From NCBI GenBank assembly GCA_963674545.2, contig CAXXFB010000001.1, positions 3,224,001-3,288,000 of the forward strand: a DNA stretch of 64,000 nt. Reading direction: 5' to 3'. The notes beneath the pieces are model-generated. The model did no database searches, was not told the DNA's origin, and saw only the letters and a list, made by a program, of their open reading frames with translations. The position numbers and the translations under genes were made by a program. The DNA comes from JABGQS01 sp963674545. Lineage in GTDB: Bacteria; Bacillota; Clostridia; Christensenellales; SZUA-584. Shown here in pieces: positions 7,182-16,516 of the stretch; within the stretch, counting starts at the first letter, position 1, and every line of letters begins with the position of its first letter.

Positions 7182-10100
7182 ATGAGTGATCGAAAGATTC
7201 GCTATGCCCTGACACATCCGCAGCAGCGGGTATGGTATACTGAAAAGCTGTATCCGGGCACCGGTATGTGGAATAACGCAGGGACCCTTAAGATAAGGGG
7301 CAAGTTAGATTACGCTTTATTAAATGAGGCAGTGAATTTATTCATCAAAGAGAACGAATCAATAAGACTGAGGATTGAGCTGGTAGGCGACAGACCATAT
7401 CAGTATATATCTGAATACAAGCGGCGTCAATTTGATGTGTTTGATTTTAGTGTACGCGGCGTAGAGCAGCTTTTTGAATGGGACACTATGCAGACTCAAG
7501 CCCCAATTCCGATCGTGCAGAGCGACCTGTACTATTGTGCACTTATTAAACTTGGCGAGAACGAGGGTGCACTTTATGCTAAGTTCCATCATCTTATCTC
7601 TGACGCTTTGTCGATAGTCGAGTTTTCGAATCAGGTAATGAACAACTATGAAAGATTGCTGGGCGGAAAAGAGATAACTCCGACTCAGACACGATCTTAT
7701 ATAGAGTATATAGAAGAAGAAAAGCAATACCTGGAATCAAAAAGGTTTGAATATGACCAAAAATACTGGACTATGAGGTTTGAAGAGCTTCCGGAACCGA
7801 CAGTTATCAAACAGAAAAAAACTAATTATTTCAGTGTTAAAGCAGAACGTAAAGTCAATATAATAGGCAAAGAGGTATCTGGCAGGATAAGGGACTACTG
7901 CCAAAAGAACGAGGTTTCTCCTTTCTCGCTTTTTTTGGCTGCACTTGCTATTTATATAAACCGGATTTCCGGTAAGGACGATATCATTATCGGCGCACCC
8001 GTAGCAAATCGCACTTCTAACAACATAAAAGGCGCTTTCGGAATGTTCGTTTCGACTGTGCCTATTCGTATAAAAATTAAAGACGAGCTTACATTTACAG
8101 AATTTGCACAGGTTATTTCCGGAGACTGGTTTGCTGCTCTTAAGCATCAGAAGTATCCGTATGATATGCTGATGCAGGAGCTCAGAAAAAAGCACAAGGG
8201 TCTCGAGTCGCTTTACGATGTAACGCTGTCTTATCAGATCGGCACGCTTGAGAAGGACGTTGAGCAGTTTACATATGAGGGCAGATGGCATTTCAGCGGA
8301 TATCAGGCAAACTCGCTAAATATACATGTCAACGACAGAGAGCAGGAGGGCAGGCTCATTATTGACTATGACCACCATGTGCCTTTCTTCTCTAATAAAG
8401 AAGTTGAATATTTTCATGCCCATCTTATAAACATTGTTAAGGACATAATCAGTAACCCGGACAAGAAACTATATAATTTAGAGCTGCTAGCGGACGAAGA
8501 ACGTGAGCGTATACTTTACCGTTTTAATGATACACAGAGCGGGTTCCCGGAGGGCGAAACGCTTGTTGATATGTGGCACAGTCTTATAGAGCAGACACCG
8601 AAGGATAAAACGGCCGTTGTTTTCAGGGACAGAACGATGTCTTGCGGCGAGCTTGAGGCACGTTCGAGCGCTCTTGCGCTGCTGCTGAAACGGCAGGGTA
8701 TAGGCCCGGAGGATATAGTCGGGCTGCTTATTGCAAGGACGCCTGAATATTTCGTAAGCATGCTTGCCGTACTAAAAGCCGGAGCAGCATTCCTGCCTAT
8801 AGACACGGAGCTTCCTGACGAGAGAATATCTTATATGCTGGCAGACAGCGGCAGTAAAGTGCTTATAGCATCTCCTGAAATGATGGACAGATGCACAGAT
8901 ATTGACATACCGATTATAAGTACATCGGCACCTATGGCGCTTGCCGACGACCCATATATAGAGAGCTACTGCAAACCGGAAAACCTTGCTTATGTTATTT
9001 ACACTTCCGGTTCGACAGGTATGCCAAAAGGCGTACAGATAGAGCACCATTCGATAGTTCATTTCATGTATATGATGAAGGAGTCCTGGGATTATTCGCC
9101 GGGGGCAAAGATGCTGTGCGCAGCTTCGTTTTGTTTTGACATGAGCATAATGGAAGCGCTGCCGGCGCTGGTTTTTGGCGCTGAGCTGATACTTGCGGCC
9201 GAAGACGAAGCGAACATACCGAGGAACATGGTCAGGCTGATAAGAAAGTCTCAGGCAAACATAATGATGGTTACACCAGGTCGTATGGAGCTGCTGCTTT
9301 CGGATACGCAGGGAGCAGCCAGCCTGAAGGATTTCAGAGAGATAGGCATGGGCGGTGATGTTCTGCCCGAAAAGCTGCTTGCAAAAGTCCAGCAGTGCAC
9401 ACCTGCACGCATAACAAACTTCTACGGACCGACTGAGATAACGGTGTGTGCGACCTGTGCAGACGTTACGAATGCAAAAGTACCTAACATAGGAAGCCCT
9501 ATGCAGGACGTTAAAGCGTATATATTCGACCCGCACCGCAACCCGGTGCCTATTGGTGTTCCGGGAGAGCTGTATGTTGGCGGCAAAGGTGTATCAAGAG
9601 GCTATATAAACAAACCGGAGCTGAATGCAGAACGATTTGTGGACAATCCGTATGAACCGGGCACAAAGCTTTACAGAACTGGCGACCTGACACGGTGGTA
9701 TCCGCTTGGCGAGATGGAGTTTCTCGGACGTATAGACAAACAGGTCAAGATACGTGGCTACAGGATAGAGCTTGCAGAGATAGAGAACAGACTGCTTCAG
9801 CTTCCAGGAGTTGTTTCGTGTGCTGTAGCGGACTATGAAGACGCTGCCGGAAGGAAGTTCCTTACTGCATTTTTGGTGGGTGAGCCGCCGAAAGTGCCGG
9901 ATATAAAAGCGTTTTTACTGCGTGTCCTTCCAGGCTATATGATTCCGTCATATTTCATGACGATCGACAGCCTTCCATTCAGTGCGAGCGGAAAGGTGGA
10001 TAAGTCAAGACTGCCCGACCCGCTCGAAAGCATTGAAGCCGAGAGGGAGGCGTTCACACCTCCGAAAACTAGTACGGAGAAAGAGCTGGCAGAGCTTTGG

Positions 10101-13100
10101 AAGAGCGTGCTTGGAATCGAGCAGATTGACAGGAGTGACAGCTTTTTCGATATCGGCGGAGATTCGCTTTCGATAGTCATGGTGATGGCAAGGATACCTC
10201 AGCAGTTCCACGTGGAGATACTGCTGGAGGACGTATACAAGAACCCGCAGCTAAAAGGGTTTGCTATGCTGATAGATGCAGCGGAAAAGTGCGCCCATCA
10301 GCCTATCATACCTGTGCCGGAGCAGGAGGACTACCCTGTTTCGTCACCGCAGCAGAGGATGTGGATTCTGCAGCAGAGCGACGCTGCGAGTATAGCGTAC
10401 AACATACCGATGGCGTTCGAACTGGAGGGAGATCCGGACATTGCCAGGCTGCAGGATACGCTGCAAAAGCTTGCTGAGCGTCACGATGCACTGCGTACAG
10501 TTTTCGTTATGCGTGACGGCAAACTGAGGCAGAAAGTGCTTGGCTCGGTTGAAGTAGGAATAGAGACGGCAGAATGCGCAGAGGACAAGCTCGATAAAAC
10601 GCTTCGCTCACTGATAAAGCCGTATGACATGGCAAAGGCGCCGCTGATGAGGTCTGTGCTGGTAAAGACCCCGGAAAGAAGCCTGTTTTTCCTGGATATA
10701 CACCACAGCATTTCCGACCGAAGGACAACGGAAGTTTTCCTAAGGGATATAACTGCGATATACAACGGCAGGCCGCTTTCTGCAAAGCCGTTTGAGTATA
10801 AAGACTATGCGGTGTGGCAGCAGGACTTCCTGTCTTCGGAAAGTGCGGCGCTGCAAAAGGAATTCTGGCAGAATGTTCTCTCCGGCGAGCTGCCGCTGCT
10901 AAATATGCACACAGACAAGCCAAGAGCTGCCGAGCAGAAGTTTAAGGGCAGACGACTGATGTTCGAGGTCAGCAGGCAGACGCAGGACAAACTGAGAAGC
11001 TTTGCACGAAGCAGGAACGCAACGCTGTTCATGACTGTGCTTGCCGTCTATAACGTGCTGCTTTCCAAATATACAGGACAGGACGACATCATCGTCGGCA
11101 CGCCCGTGTCGGGCAGGAGCAGGCAGGAGGTGCAGGACATAGCTGGCGTGTTTATAAACACTATGCCGCTGCGCAATGCGCCAAGAGCGGAAATCAGTTT
11201 CGAGCTGTTCTTTGAAGAGCTGATGCAGAACACCGTGTCTGCGCTGGCCCATTCGGAATATCCGCTTGAAAGGATAATATCCGATATAGCGCTGCCGAGG
11301 GACGCAAGCAGGAATCCGCTTTTTGATACTATGCTGGTGTTCTCACAGGTCCCGGCGGACTTCTCTCTGGATGATATGCCCTGCCGTTTTTACCCGTTTG
11401 ACCCCGGAATAGCAAAGCTCGACCTCACACTGGAGGTATACGAATCCAAAGACGGATTGAAATGCCTTTTCGAGTACAATACAGACCTGTTCAAAGAGCG
11501 TACCATAAAGCAGATAAGCAGGCATCTGACGAGGCTGTTCGACCTGCTTATCGAAGAGCCCGAGACGAGGATAATGGACGTTGCTATGTTGACACAGAAC
11601 GAGCTGTGGCAGGTGACGCAGGGCTTCAACCAGACTGATAAACCGCTTGAAGAACGAAGTGTGCAGTCACTGCTTGAAGAGCTGGCGGTTTCGCAGCCGG
11701 AAAAGACGGCGTTGATATGCGACAGGCAGCAGATGAGCTTTGCACAGATCAACAACCGTGCAAACCAGATTGCGCGCGTGCTGCGGGAAAACGGAGTGGG
11801 CAGGAATACGATTGTTGCCATTTGCATGAATCGAAGCTTTGAAATGGTGGCAAGTATATTTGGAGTGCTTAAATCGGGAGGGGGATATCTTCCGATAGAC
11901 CCTACATATCCGGATAACAGGATAAAGTTCATGCTTTATGACAGCGAAACGAAGATATTGCTGACTGACGGCACCAGCGAAGTTGCTTTTGAAGGAAAAA
12001 CGATAAGTATTCACGATATACCGGATAGAGAGCAGATTAGTGACCTTGACAGGATAGACTCTAATGCAGACGCAGCGTATGTTATATATACGTCTGGGTC
12101 TACGGGCAAGCCAAAAGGCGTGACCTTAAAAAGGATGGCGCTCTATAATCTTTTCTACGGAACAGCAGCTTCGATAGCATACGAAAAGGAGCATACTTGC
12201 ATATCTGTTACCACGGTGGCTTTTGATATATTTGTTACGGATTGTTTGATGCCGCTGCTTTTCGGCTGCACCGTTGCACTGTGCACGGAGGAAGAGCTGC
12301 GGCAGCCACATCTTACTGCAGCACTTATAGAATATGCCGACGTTAAGTTCATACAAACCACGCCGACAAGAATGCGGGTCATGATGAGCAACGAAGCGTT
12401 CAGAAAAGCTGCGGCAAAGCATATCAGAAAGATTGTGCTTGCCGGGGAGATGATCCCGATGTCGCTGCTGACTTTGCTTCAAAATAAACTAAGCGTACAG
12501 ATTATAAATGGATATGGGCCGTCCGAAACTACTGTTTACAGCTCTTTTAAGGACTTAACAAAAGAAAAATTTGTAACTATAGGACGACCGACCGTTAACA
12601 CATACATGTATATATTGGATAAAAACAGGCGTCCTGTGCCTATAGGGGTGCTTGGTGAATTATACATTAGCGGTATAGGAGTATCGGATGGTTACATCAA
12701 CCGCAGAGAACTGACAAATGAGAAGTTTTTGCCTGACCCGTACAGGCCCGGGCAAATGATGTATCAGACCGGCGATGTGTGTGTGTTTGATGCGGATGGT
12801 GAAGTTGAACTTAGCGGAAGAGCAGACAATCAAATCAAAATCCGTGGTCTGCGTATAGAGCTAGGAGAGATCGAAGCAGCTATCCGATCTTTTGATGGTA
12901 TAGACGAAGCGGTTGTAAAGGATTGGGGAGAGGATGCATATAAGTATCTATGCGCATACTATACTTCAGACAAGGAAATAGACGAGCATATGTTGCGTAG
13001 TATTCTTTCCGGAAAACTGCCTAAATATATGGTGCCGTCGTTCTTCATTAAAATGGAGGCATTGCCAACAACACTGAACGGCAAAGTGGACAGGAAAGCC

Positions 13101-14570
13101 CTCAAAGAGCCGGATAAAAGCAAGATTGCGCACCAAGGATCTCCAGAAAAGCCGATGACTGCAACGGAACGCAAAATGAGCAAAGTCTGGTCTGAGATAC
13201 TGGGTGTGAGCGGAATCGGGGTTGATGACAATTTCTTTGACCTGGGCGGTGATTCTCTTGCTGTTATCAATGTACAAGCGGCGATTTTGCAATATAAATG
13301 GACGATAAGCACTAAAGATTTTTATAAAGCGCAGACAATCCGAAGGGTATGCAGACTAATCAATGCAAAGAGTGAACACAAAGGTGAGGTGGAAATTGAA
13401 AGGGGACTCTGCGAGCAGATACCACAATACAAACATTTAACACCCGTGAAAATGGGAAATGTGCTGCTGACAGGAGCGACCGGTTTTCTCGGGGCACATC
13501 TACTCGAACGCATTGCGAAAAACAAAGCTGTGCACCTGCATTGCTTAGTCAGAGGCAAAGATGAGAAAGATGCAGCTAAGAGACTGAGGGAGCGGCTCTC
13601 ATTCTATTTCGGACAGCAAAAGATCTCAGACATTATGTCAAGGGTGAACGTTTATTGCTCTGATATTTCGCTTGAAAGCTTCGGGCTTGAAGAGGATGAG
13701 GTCAATAAGCTGCTAAAAACTGATACTATAATACACTGCGCTGCGGTTACTGACCACCTTGGGCATGTGGACGTTTTTGAAAAAAACAACGTAACAGGAA
13801 CAAAGAACATCACTGAATTTGCTATAAAAGCTGGAGCTTCACTCATTCACGTATCGACTACAGGCATATCCGGTACGCACTATATTGAGGGTGAATGCAG
13901 AAGCGGAGAATTTGACGAAAACAGCTATTATATAGGGCAGAACTACGCAGATAATGTGTACATAAAAAGCAAGTTTATGGCGGAAAAAGCGGTGCTTGAT
14001 GCGTTAAGCAGAGGCCTTAACGCCCGGATCATGCGTGTTGGAATGCTTACTGCAACAAGCCAGGGCATGTTTCAAAACAAACCGGAGAGGAACGCATTTT
14101 CAAACCGGATAAAAGCACTTTGTGCAATAGGATGCGTACCGGTAGGCATGCTGGATGCCAAAATTGAAATGACACCTGTTGATGCATGTGCCGAGGCTAT
14201 AATGGTTTTAATGAAAAAACAGGATTCCCAAGATGCAATACACCATGTGTTTAACACCAACACTATGTCTTTGGCTGTTTTGATTTCTCTGTTAGAACAG
14301 AACAATAACCGTATTGAAATTATTTCCGACGAAGAATTTACGCTGAAGATCACTGAAATGAGTAAACGAGGTGAATATGAAAACCTTAACTCTTTGATTC
14401 CTGAATTGGAATTATACGGTAAAACACCAGAGATTACGGTTACTGCAAACATAACATCAAGGCAATTGTCAAAGGAAGGCTTCAGTTGGCCGGTTATTGA
14501 CAAGGATTACATGAGCTTGTTTTTGCGCAGTATAGGTGTAAACCAAGAAAAAGGAGATAAAGAAGCATGA
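7182..14570 (+). CDS. Two-module NRPS with terminal thioester reductase (C-A-T-C-A-T-R)
   Basis: A 2,462-residue synthetase. Domains with approximate residues: condensation 1-430 (HHLISDA near 137); adenylation 450-950 (VIYTSGSTGMPKG near 605, NFYGPTEITVC near 747, KLYRTGDL near 828); thiolation with DIGGDSLS, Ser near 995; condensation 1045-1480 (HHSISDR near 1175); adenylation 1490-1990 (VIYTSGSTGKPKG near 1633, NGYGPSETTVY near 1780); thiolation with DLGGDSLA, Ser near 2024; and reductase 2085-2462 (LLTGATGFLG, and YIKSK with the SDR Tyr-Lys). Both condensation motifs keep HHxxxD but replace the final Gly. The first domain has no upstream module, so it is probably an acylating starter domain fed by the adjacent carrier. 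The reductase releases an aldehyde or alcohol. No epimerase or thioesterase is present. Confidence 0.95.
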   Translation: MSDRKIRYALTHPQQRVWYTEKLYPGTGMWNNAGTLKIRGKLDYALLNEAVNLFIKENESIRLRIELVGDRPYQYISEYKRRQFDVFDFSVRGVEQLFEWDTMQTQAPIPIVQSDLYYCALIKLGENEGALYAKFHHLISDALSIVEFSNQVMNNYERLLGGKEITPTQTRSYIEYIEEEKQYLESKRFEYDQKYWTMRFEELPEPTVIKQKKTNYFSVKAERKVNIIGKEVSGRIRDYCQKNEVSPFSLFLAALAIYINRISGKDDIIIGAPVANRTSNNIKGAFGMFVSTVPIRIKIKDELTFTEFAQVISGDWFAALKHQKYPYDMLMQELRKKHKGLESLYDVTLSYQIGTLEKDVEQFTYEGRWHFSGYQANSLNIHVNDREQEGRLIIDYDHHVPFFSNKEVEYFHAHLINIVKDIISNPDKKLYNLELLADEERERILYRFNDTQSGFPEGETLVDMWHSLIEQTPKDKTAVVFRDRTMSCGELEARSSALALLLKRQGIGPEDIVGLLIARTPEYFVSMLAVLKAGAAFLPIDTELPDERISYMLADSGSKVLIASPEMMDRCTDIDIPIISTSAPMALADDPYIESYCKPENLAYVIYTSGSTGMPKGVQIEHHSIVHFMYMMKESWDYSPGAKMLCAASFCFDMSIMEALPALVFGAELILAAEDEANIPRNMVRLIRKSQANIMMVTPGRMELLLSDTQGAASLKDFREIGMGGDVLPEKLLAKVQQCTPARITNFYGPTEITVCATCADVTNAKVPNIGSPMQDVKAYIFDPHRNPVPIGVPGELYVGGKGVSRGYINKPELNAERFVDNPYEPGTKLYRTGDLTRWYPLGEMEFLGRIDKQVKIRGYRIELAEIENRLLQLPGVVSCAVADYEDAAGRKFLTAFLVGEPPKVPDIKAFLLRVLPGYMIPSYFMTIDSLPFSASGKVDKSRLPDPLESIEAEREAFTPPKTSTEKELAELWKSVLGIEQIDRSDSFFDIGGDSLSIVMVMARIPQQFHVEILLEDVYKNPQLKGFAMLIDAAEKCAHQPIIPVPEQEDYPVSSPQQRMWILQQSDAASIAYNIPMAFELEGDPDIARLQDTLQKLAERHDALRTVFVMRDGKLRQKVLGSVEVGIETAECAEDKLDKTLRSLIKPYDMAKAPLMRSVLVKTPERSLFFLDIHHSISDRRTTEVFLRDITAIYNGRPLSAKPFEYKDYAVWQQDFLSSESAALQKEFWQNVLSGELPLLNMHTDKPRAAEQKFKGRRLMFEVSRQTQDKLRSFARSRNATLFMTVLAVYNVLLSKYTGQDDIIVGTPVSGRSRQEVQDIAGVFINTMPLRNAPRAEISFELFFEELMQNTVSALAHSEYPLERIISDIALPRDASRNPLFDTMLVFSQVPADFSLDDMPCRFYPFDPGIAKLDLTLEVYESKDGLKCLFEYNTDLFKERTIKQISRHLTRLFDLLIEEPETRIMDVAMLTQNELWQVTQGFNQTDKPLEERSVQSLLEELAVSQPEKTALICDRQQMSFAQINNRANQIARVLRENGVGRNTIVAICMNRSFEMVASIFGVLKSGGGYLPIDPTYPDNRIKFMLYDSETKILLTDGTSEVAFEGKTISIHDIPDREQISDLDRIDSNADAAYVIYTSGSTGKPKGVTLKRMALYNLFYGTAASIAYEKEHTCISVTTVAFDIFVTDCLMPLLFGCTVALCTEEELRQPHLTAALIEYADVKFIQTTPTRMRVMMSNEAFRKAAAKHIRKIVLAGEMIPMSLLTLLQNKLSVQIINGYGPSETTVYSSFKDLTKEKFVTIGRPTVNTYMYILDKNRRPVPIGVLGELYISGIGVSDGYINRRELTNEKFLPDPYRPGQMMYQTGDVCVFDADGEVELSGRADNQIKIRGLRIELGEIEAAIRSFDGIDEAVVKDWGEDAYKYLCAYYTSDKEIDEHMLRSILSGKLPKYMVPSFFIKMEALPTTLNGKVDRKALKEPDKSKIAHQGSPEKPMTATERKMSKVWSEILGVSGIGVDDNFFDLGGDSLAVINVQAAILQYKWTISTKDFYKAQTIRRVCRLINAKSEHKGEVEIERGLCEQIPQYKHLTPVKMGNVLLTGATGFLGAHLLERIAKNKAVHLHCLVRGKDEKDAAKRLRERLSFYFGQQKISDIMSRVNVYCSDISLESFGLEEDEVNKLLKTDTIIHCAAVTDHLGHVDVFEKNNVTGTKNITEFAIKAGASLIHVSTTGISGTHYIEGECRSGEFDENSYYIGQNYADNVYIKSKFMAEKAVLDALSRGLNARIMRVGMLTATSQGMFQNKPERNAFSNRIKALCAIGCVPVGMLDAKIEMTPVDACAEAIMVLMKKQDSQDAIHHVFNTNTMSLAVLISLLEQNNNRIEIISDEEFTLKITEMSKRGEYENLNSLIPELELYGKTPEITVTANITSRQLSKEGFSWPVIDKDYMSLFLRSIGVNQEKGDKEA

Positions 14571-16516
14571 ACTCAGTCCCGTTCTATATTACTTGCGGAA
14601 CAATAGCTATTCTTATATTGATGCTATGGTTCATTGCATCTGCAAAAAATAAAAGAATTCTACATTACATACTGCTCGCAGCAATAATTGAGATTTTCAT
14701 ATTCAACAGTGCAGTTATACTAAGAGGGATATTAGGCAGCAATTTGGAACAGTTTATAATATGGGAGAACATCTCATATATTGGCGCTGCTGCTGTTCCA
14801 GTTACACTTGTATTATTAGGAATCGCTTATGCCCAGCCTGACAAGGGGTTCAGAAAGCGTCTATTGCTGCTTTTAGTTATTCCGGTTATAACCCAAATTG
14901 TTTTATGGACAAATGACAGCCATCATTTTTTCTATAGCGGTTTTGAGCAGGGCAGCAACGGCATGTATGCTTTTGCAGACCTTGGATTTTATGCATATAT
15001 TCATATTGCATACTCATATGTTTGCCTTATAACAGGATTGGGCTACCTAAGCTACTTTGCGATAAAAAATTCGGGAGTATGGTCGGCTCAGGCGGTGCTT
15101 ATAATACTTGGGAGCATTGTGCCTCTGGTGACAAATATATGCTATTTCTTGAATGTTCCTGGATTCGACGGATACTCAACTCCTATCGCCTTTACTTTTA
15201 CACTAGGGCTCTACCTACTCGGCATGTTCCGCTTCAGCTTCCTGAGGATAACTCCTGTTGCGCTCCAGACTGTAATTAACAGAATTTCGGACAGTTTCAT
15301 AGTAGTTGACACGGATATGAATATAATTGACTTCAATAAGCCGTTTGAGAGCAACTTTAGGATACTTCAAGGCTTGCAAAAAGGGGCAAACTTTTATAGA
15401 ATAGTAGCGGAAGCACAGCATGATGTGATAGACAACGGCGACATGTTTAGTATAGAGGCTGTGCAGTTTCGTGATATGATACTGAGCGCTGCACAAGAGA
15501 ACGATACACTGATTACAGATTTCGAGCTGTCGATAGATGGCAACCACCAGTATTATAATGCAGAGTTTACTCCTATTCAGCAGCGAAGCAGAAATACTGC
15601 CGTCGTTGTTCTGGTCAAGAACGTGACTCAGCATATCAAGGACATGCAGCAGATTCAAGACAACCAGTCGATAATGCTGGAGCGTGAGCGTCTGGCGTCG
15701 CTGGGACAGCTTATAGGGGGAATTGCACACAACTTAAAGACACCTATAATGTCCGTAGCAGGGGGAATAGACCAGATAAAGTTCCTGGCAGAAGAATACG
15801 AATCGTCGGTAGACGATCCGGAGGTCACTGACGAAGACCACAAAGAGATTGCCGGAGAAATAAAGGGATGGCTTTCGAAGATGAAGGGGCATATGGCGTA
15901 TATGTCAGACATCATCTCGACGGTTAAAGACCAGGCGACAAACTTTGCGAATTCTGAGCAGGAGTGGTTCACTCTTGATGAAGTGCTAAAACGTGTCAAG
16001 ATATTGATGCAGCACGAGATAACCAAAAATCGGTGTCATTATATAGAGGACATAAGAGTAGACAGGAACTTGCGGATCGAGGGCGGCGTTAATAGTATGG
16101 TGCAGATCCTCGACAATATAATTGTAAATGCAGTTCAGGCATACGGTAAAAAAGGCGGAGACATAATAATGCAGGTTTCAAAAGAAGAAGAAAAGCTGCA
16201 TTTTGTTATCAGTGACTATGGCAAGGGTATAAAAGAGGATGTGAAGAGCCGGCTGTTCAAGGAGATGATAACAACTAAGGGCAAGAACGGAACGGGACTT
16301 GGGCTGTATATGTCATATAGTACGATAAAAGGTATGTTCCGGGGAGATATGTGGGTCGAATCTACCGTCGGAGAAGGGACGGATTTCCATATAAAAGTTT
16401 TACTATATGACGAAAGGAAGGAAGAAGAGGCAGAAGAGATGACAGAAGAAAACGCAAATGAGTCAACCCAGGAATTTGCTGGTGATTCAGTAGTGGAGGT
16501 GAGCGAAGATGCGTAA
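14567..16516 (+). CDS. Membrane sensor histidine kinase (7TM-type N terminus, PAS, HisKA, HATPase)
   Basis: A 649-residue kinase. Residues 1-220 hold about seven hydrophobic segments, as in the 7TM histidine-kinase N-terminal domain. A PAS-like region follows at about 235-350 (ISDSFIVVDTDMNIIDFNKP), then the phosphoacceptor helix with GGIAHNLKTPIMS near residue 385. The ATPase domain carries DNIIVNAVQAY (N box), ISDYGKGI (G1) and GTGLGL (G2), so the enzyme looks active. The ATG overlaps the NRPS stop (ATGA) and has an AAGGAG site, so the kinase is part of the NRPS operon. It overlaps the next gene by 8 bases, making that response regulator its likely partner. The last 40 residues are very acidic. 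Confidence 0.92.
   Translation: MNSVPFYITCGTIAILILMLWFIASAKNKRILHYILLAAIIEIFIFNSAVILRGILGSNLEQFIIWENISYIGAAAVPVTLVLLGIAYAQPDKGFRKRLLLLLVIPVITQIVLWTNDSHHFFYSGFEQGSNGMYAFADLGFYAYIHIAYSYVCLITGLGYLSYFAIKNSGVWSAQAVLIILGSIVPLVTNICYFLNVPGFDGYSTPIAFTFTLGLYLLGMFRFSFLRITPVALQTVINRISDSFIVVDTDMNIIDFNKPFESNFRILQGLQKGANFYRIVAEAQHDVIDNGDMFSIEAVQFRDMILSAAQENDTLITDFELSIDGNHQYYNAEFTPIQQRSRNTAVVVLVKNVTQHIKDMQQIQDNQSIMLERERLASLGQLIGGIAHNLKTPIMSVAGGIDQIKFLAEEYESSVDDPEVTDEDHKEIAGEIKGWLSKMKGHMAYMSDIISTVKDQATNFANSEQEWFTLDEVLKRVKILMQHEITKNRCHYIEDIRVDRNLRIEGGVNSMVQILDNIIVNAVQAYGKKGGDIIMQVSKEEEKLHFVISDYGKGIKEDVKSRLFKEMITTKGKNGTGLGLYMSYSTIKGMFRGDMWVESTVGEGTDFHIKVLLYDERKEEEAEEMTEENANESTQEFAGDSVVEVSEDA

Noticed and set aside
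8772..9536. A 254-codon open frame on the minus strand inside the NRPS gene
   Set aside because: It is antisense to the first adenylation domain, whose motifs are unbroken. Its product has no recognisable domain and is rich in Arg, His and Cys, as shadow frames are.
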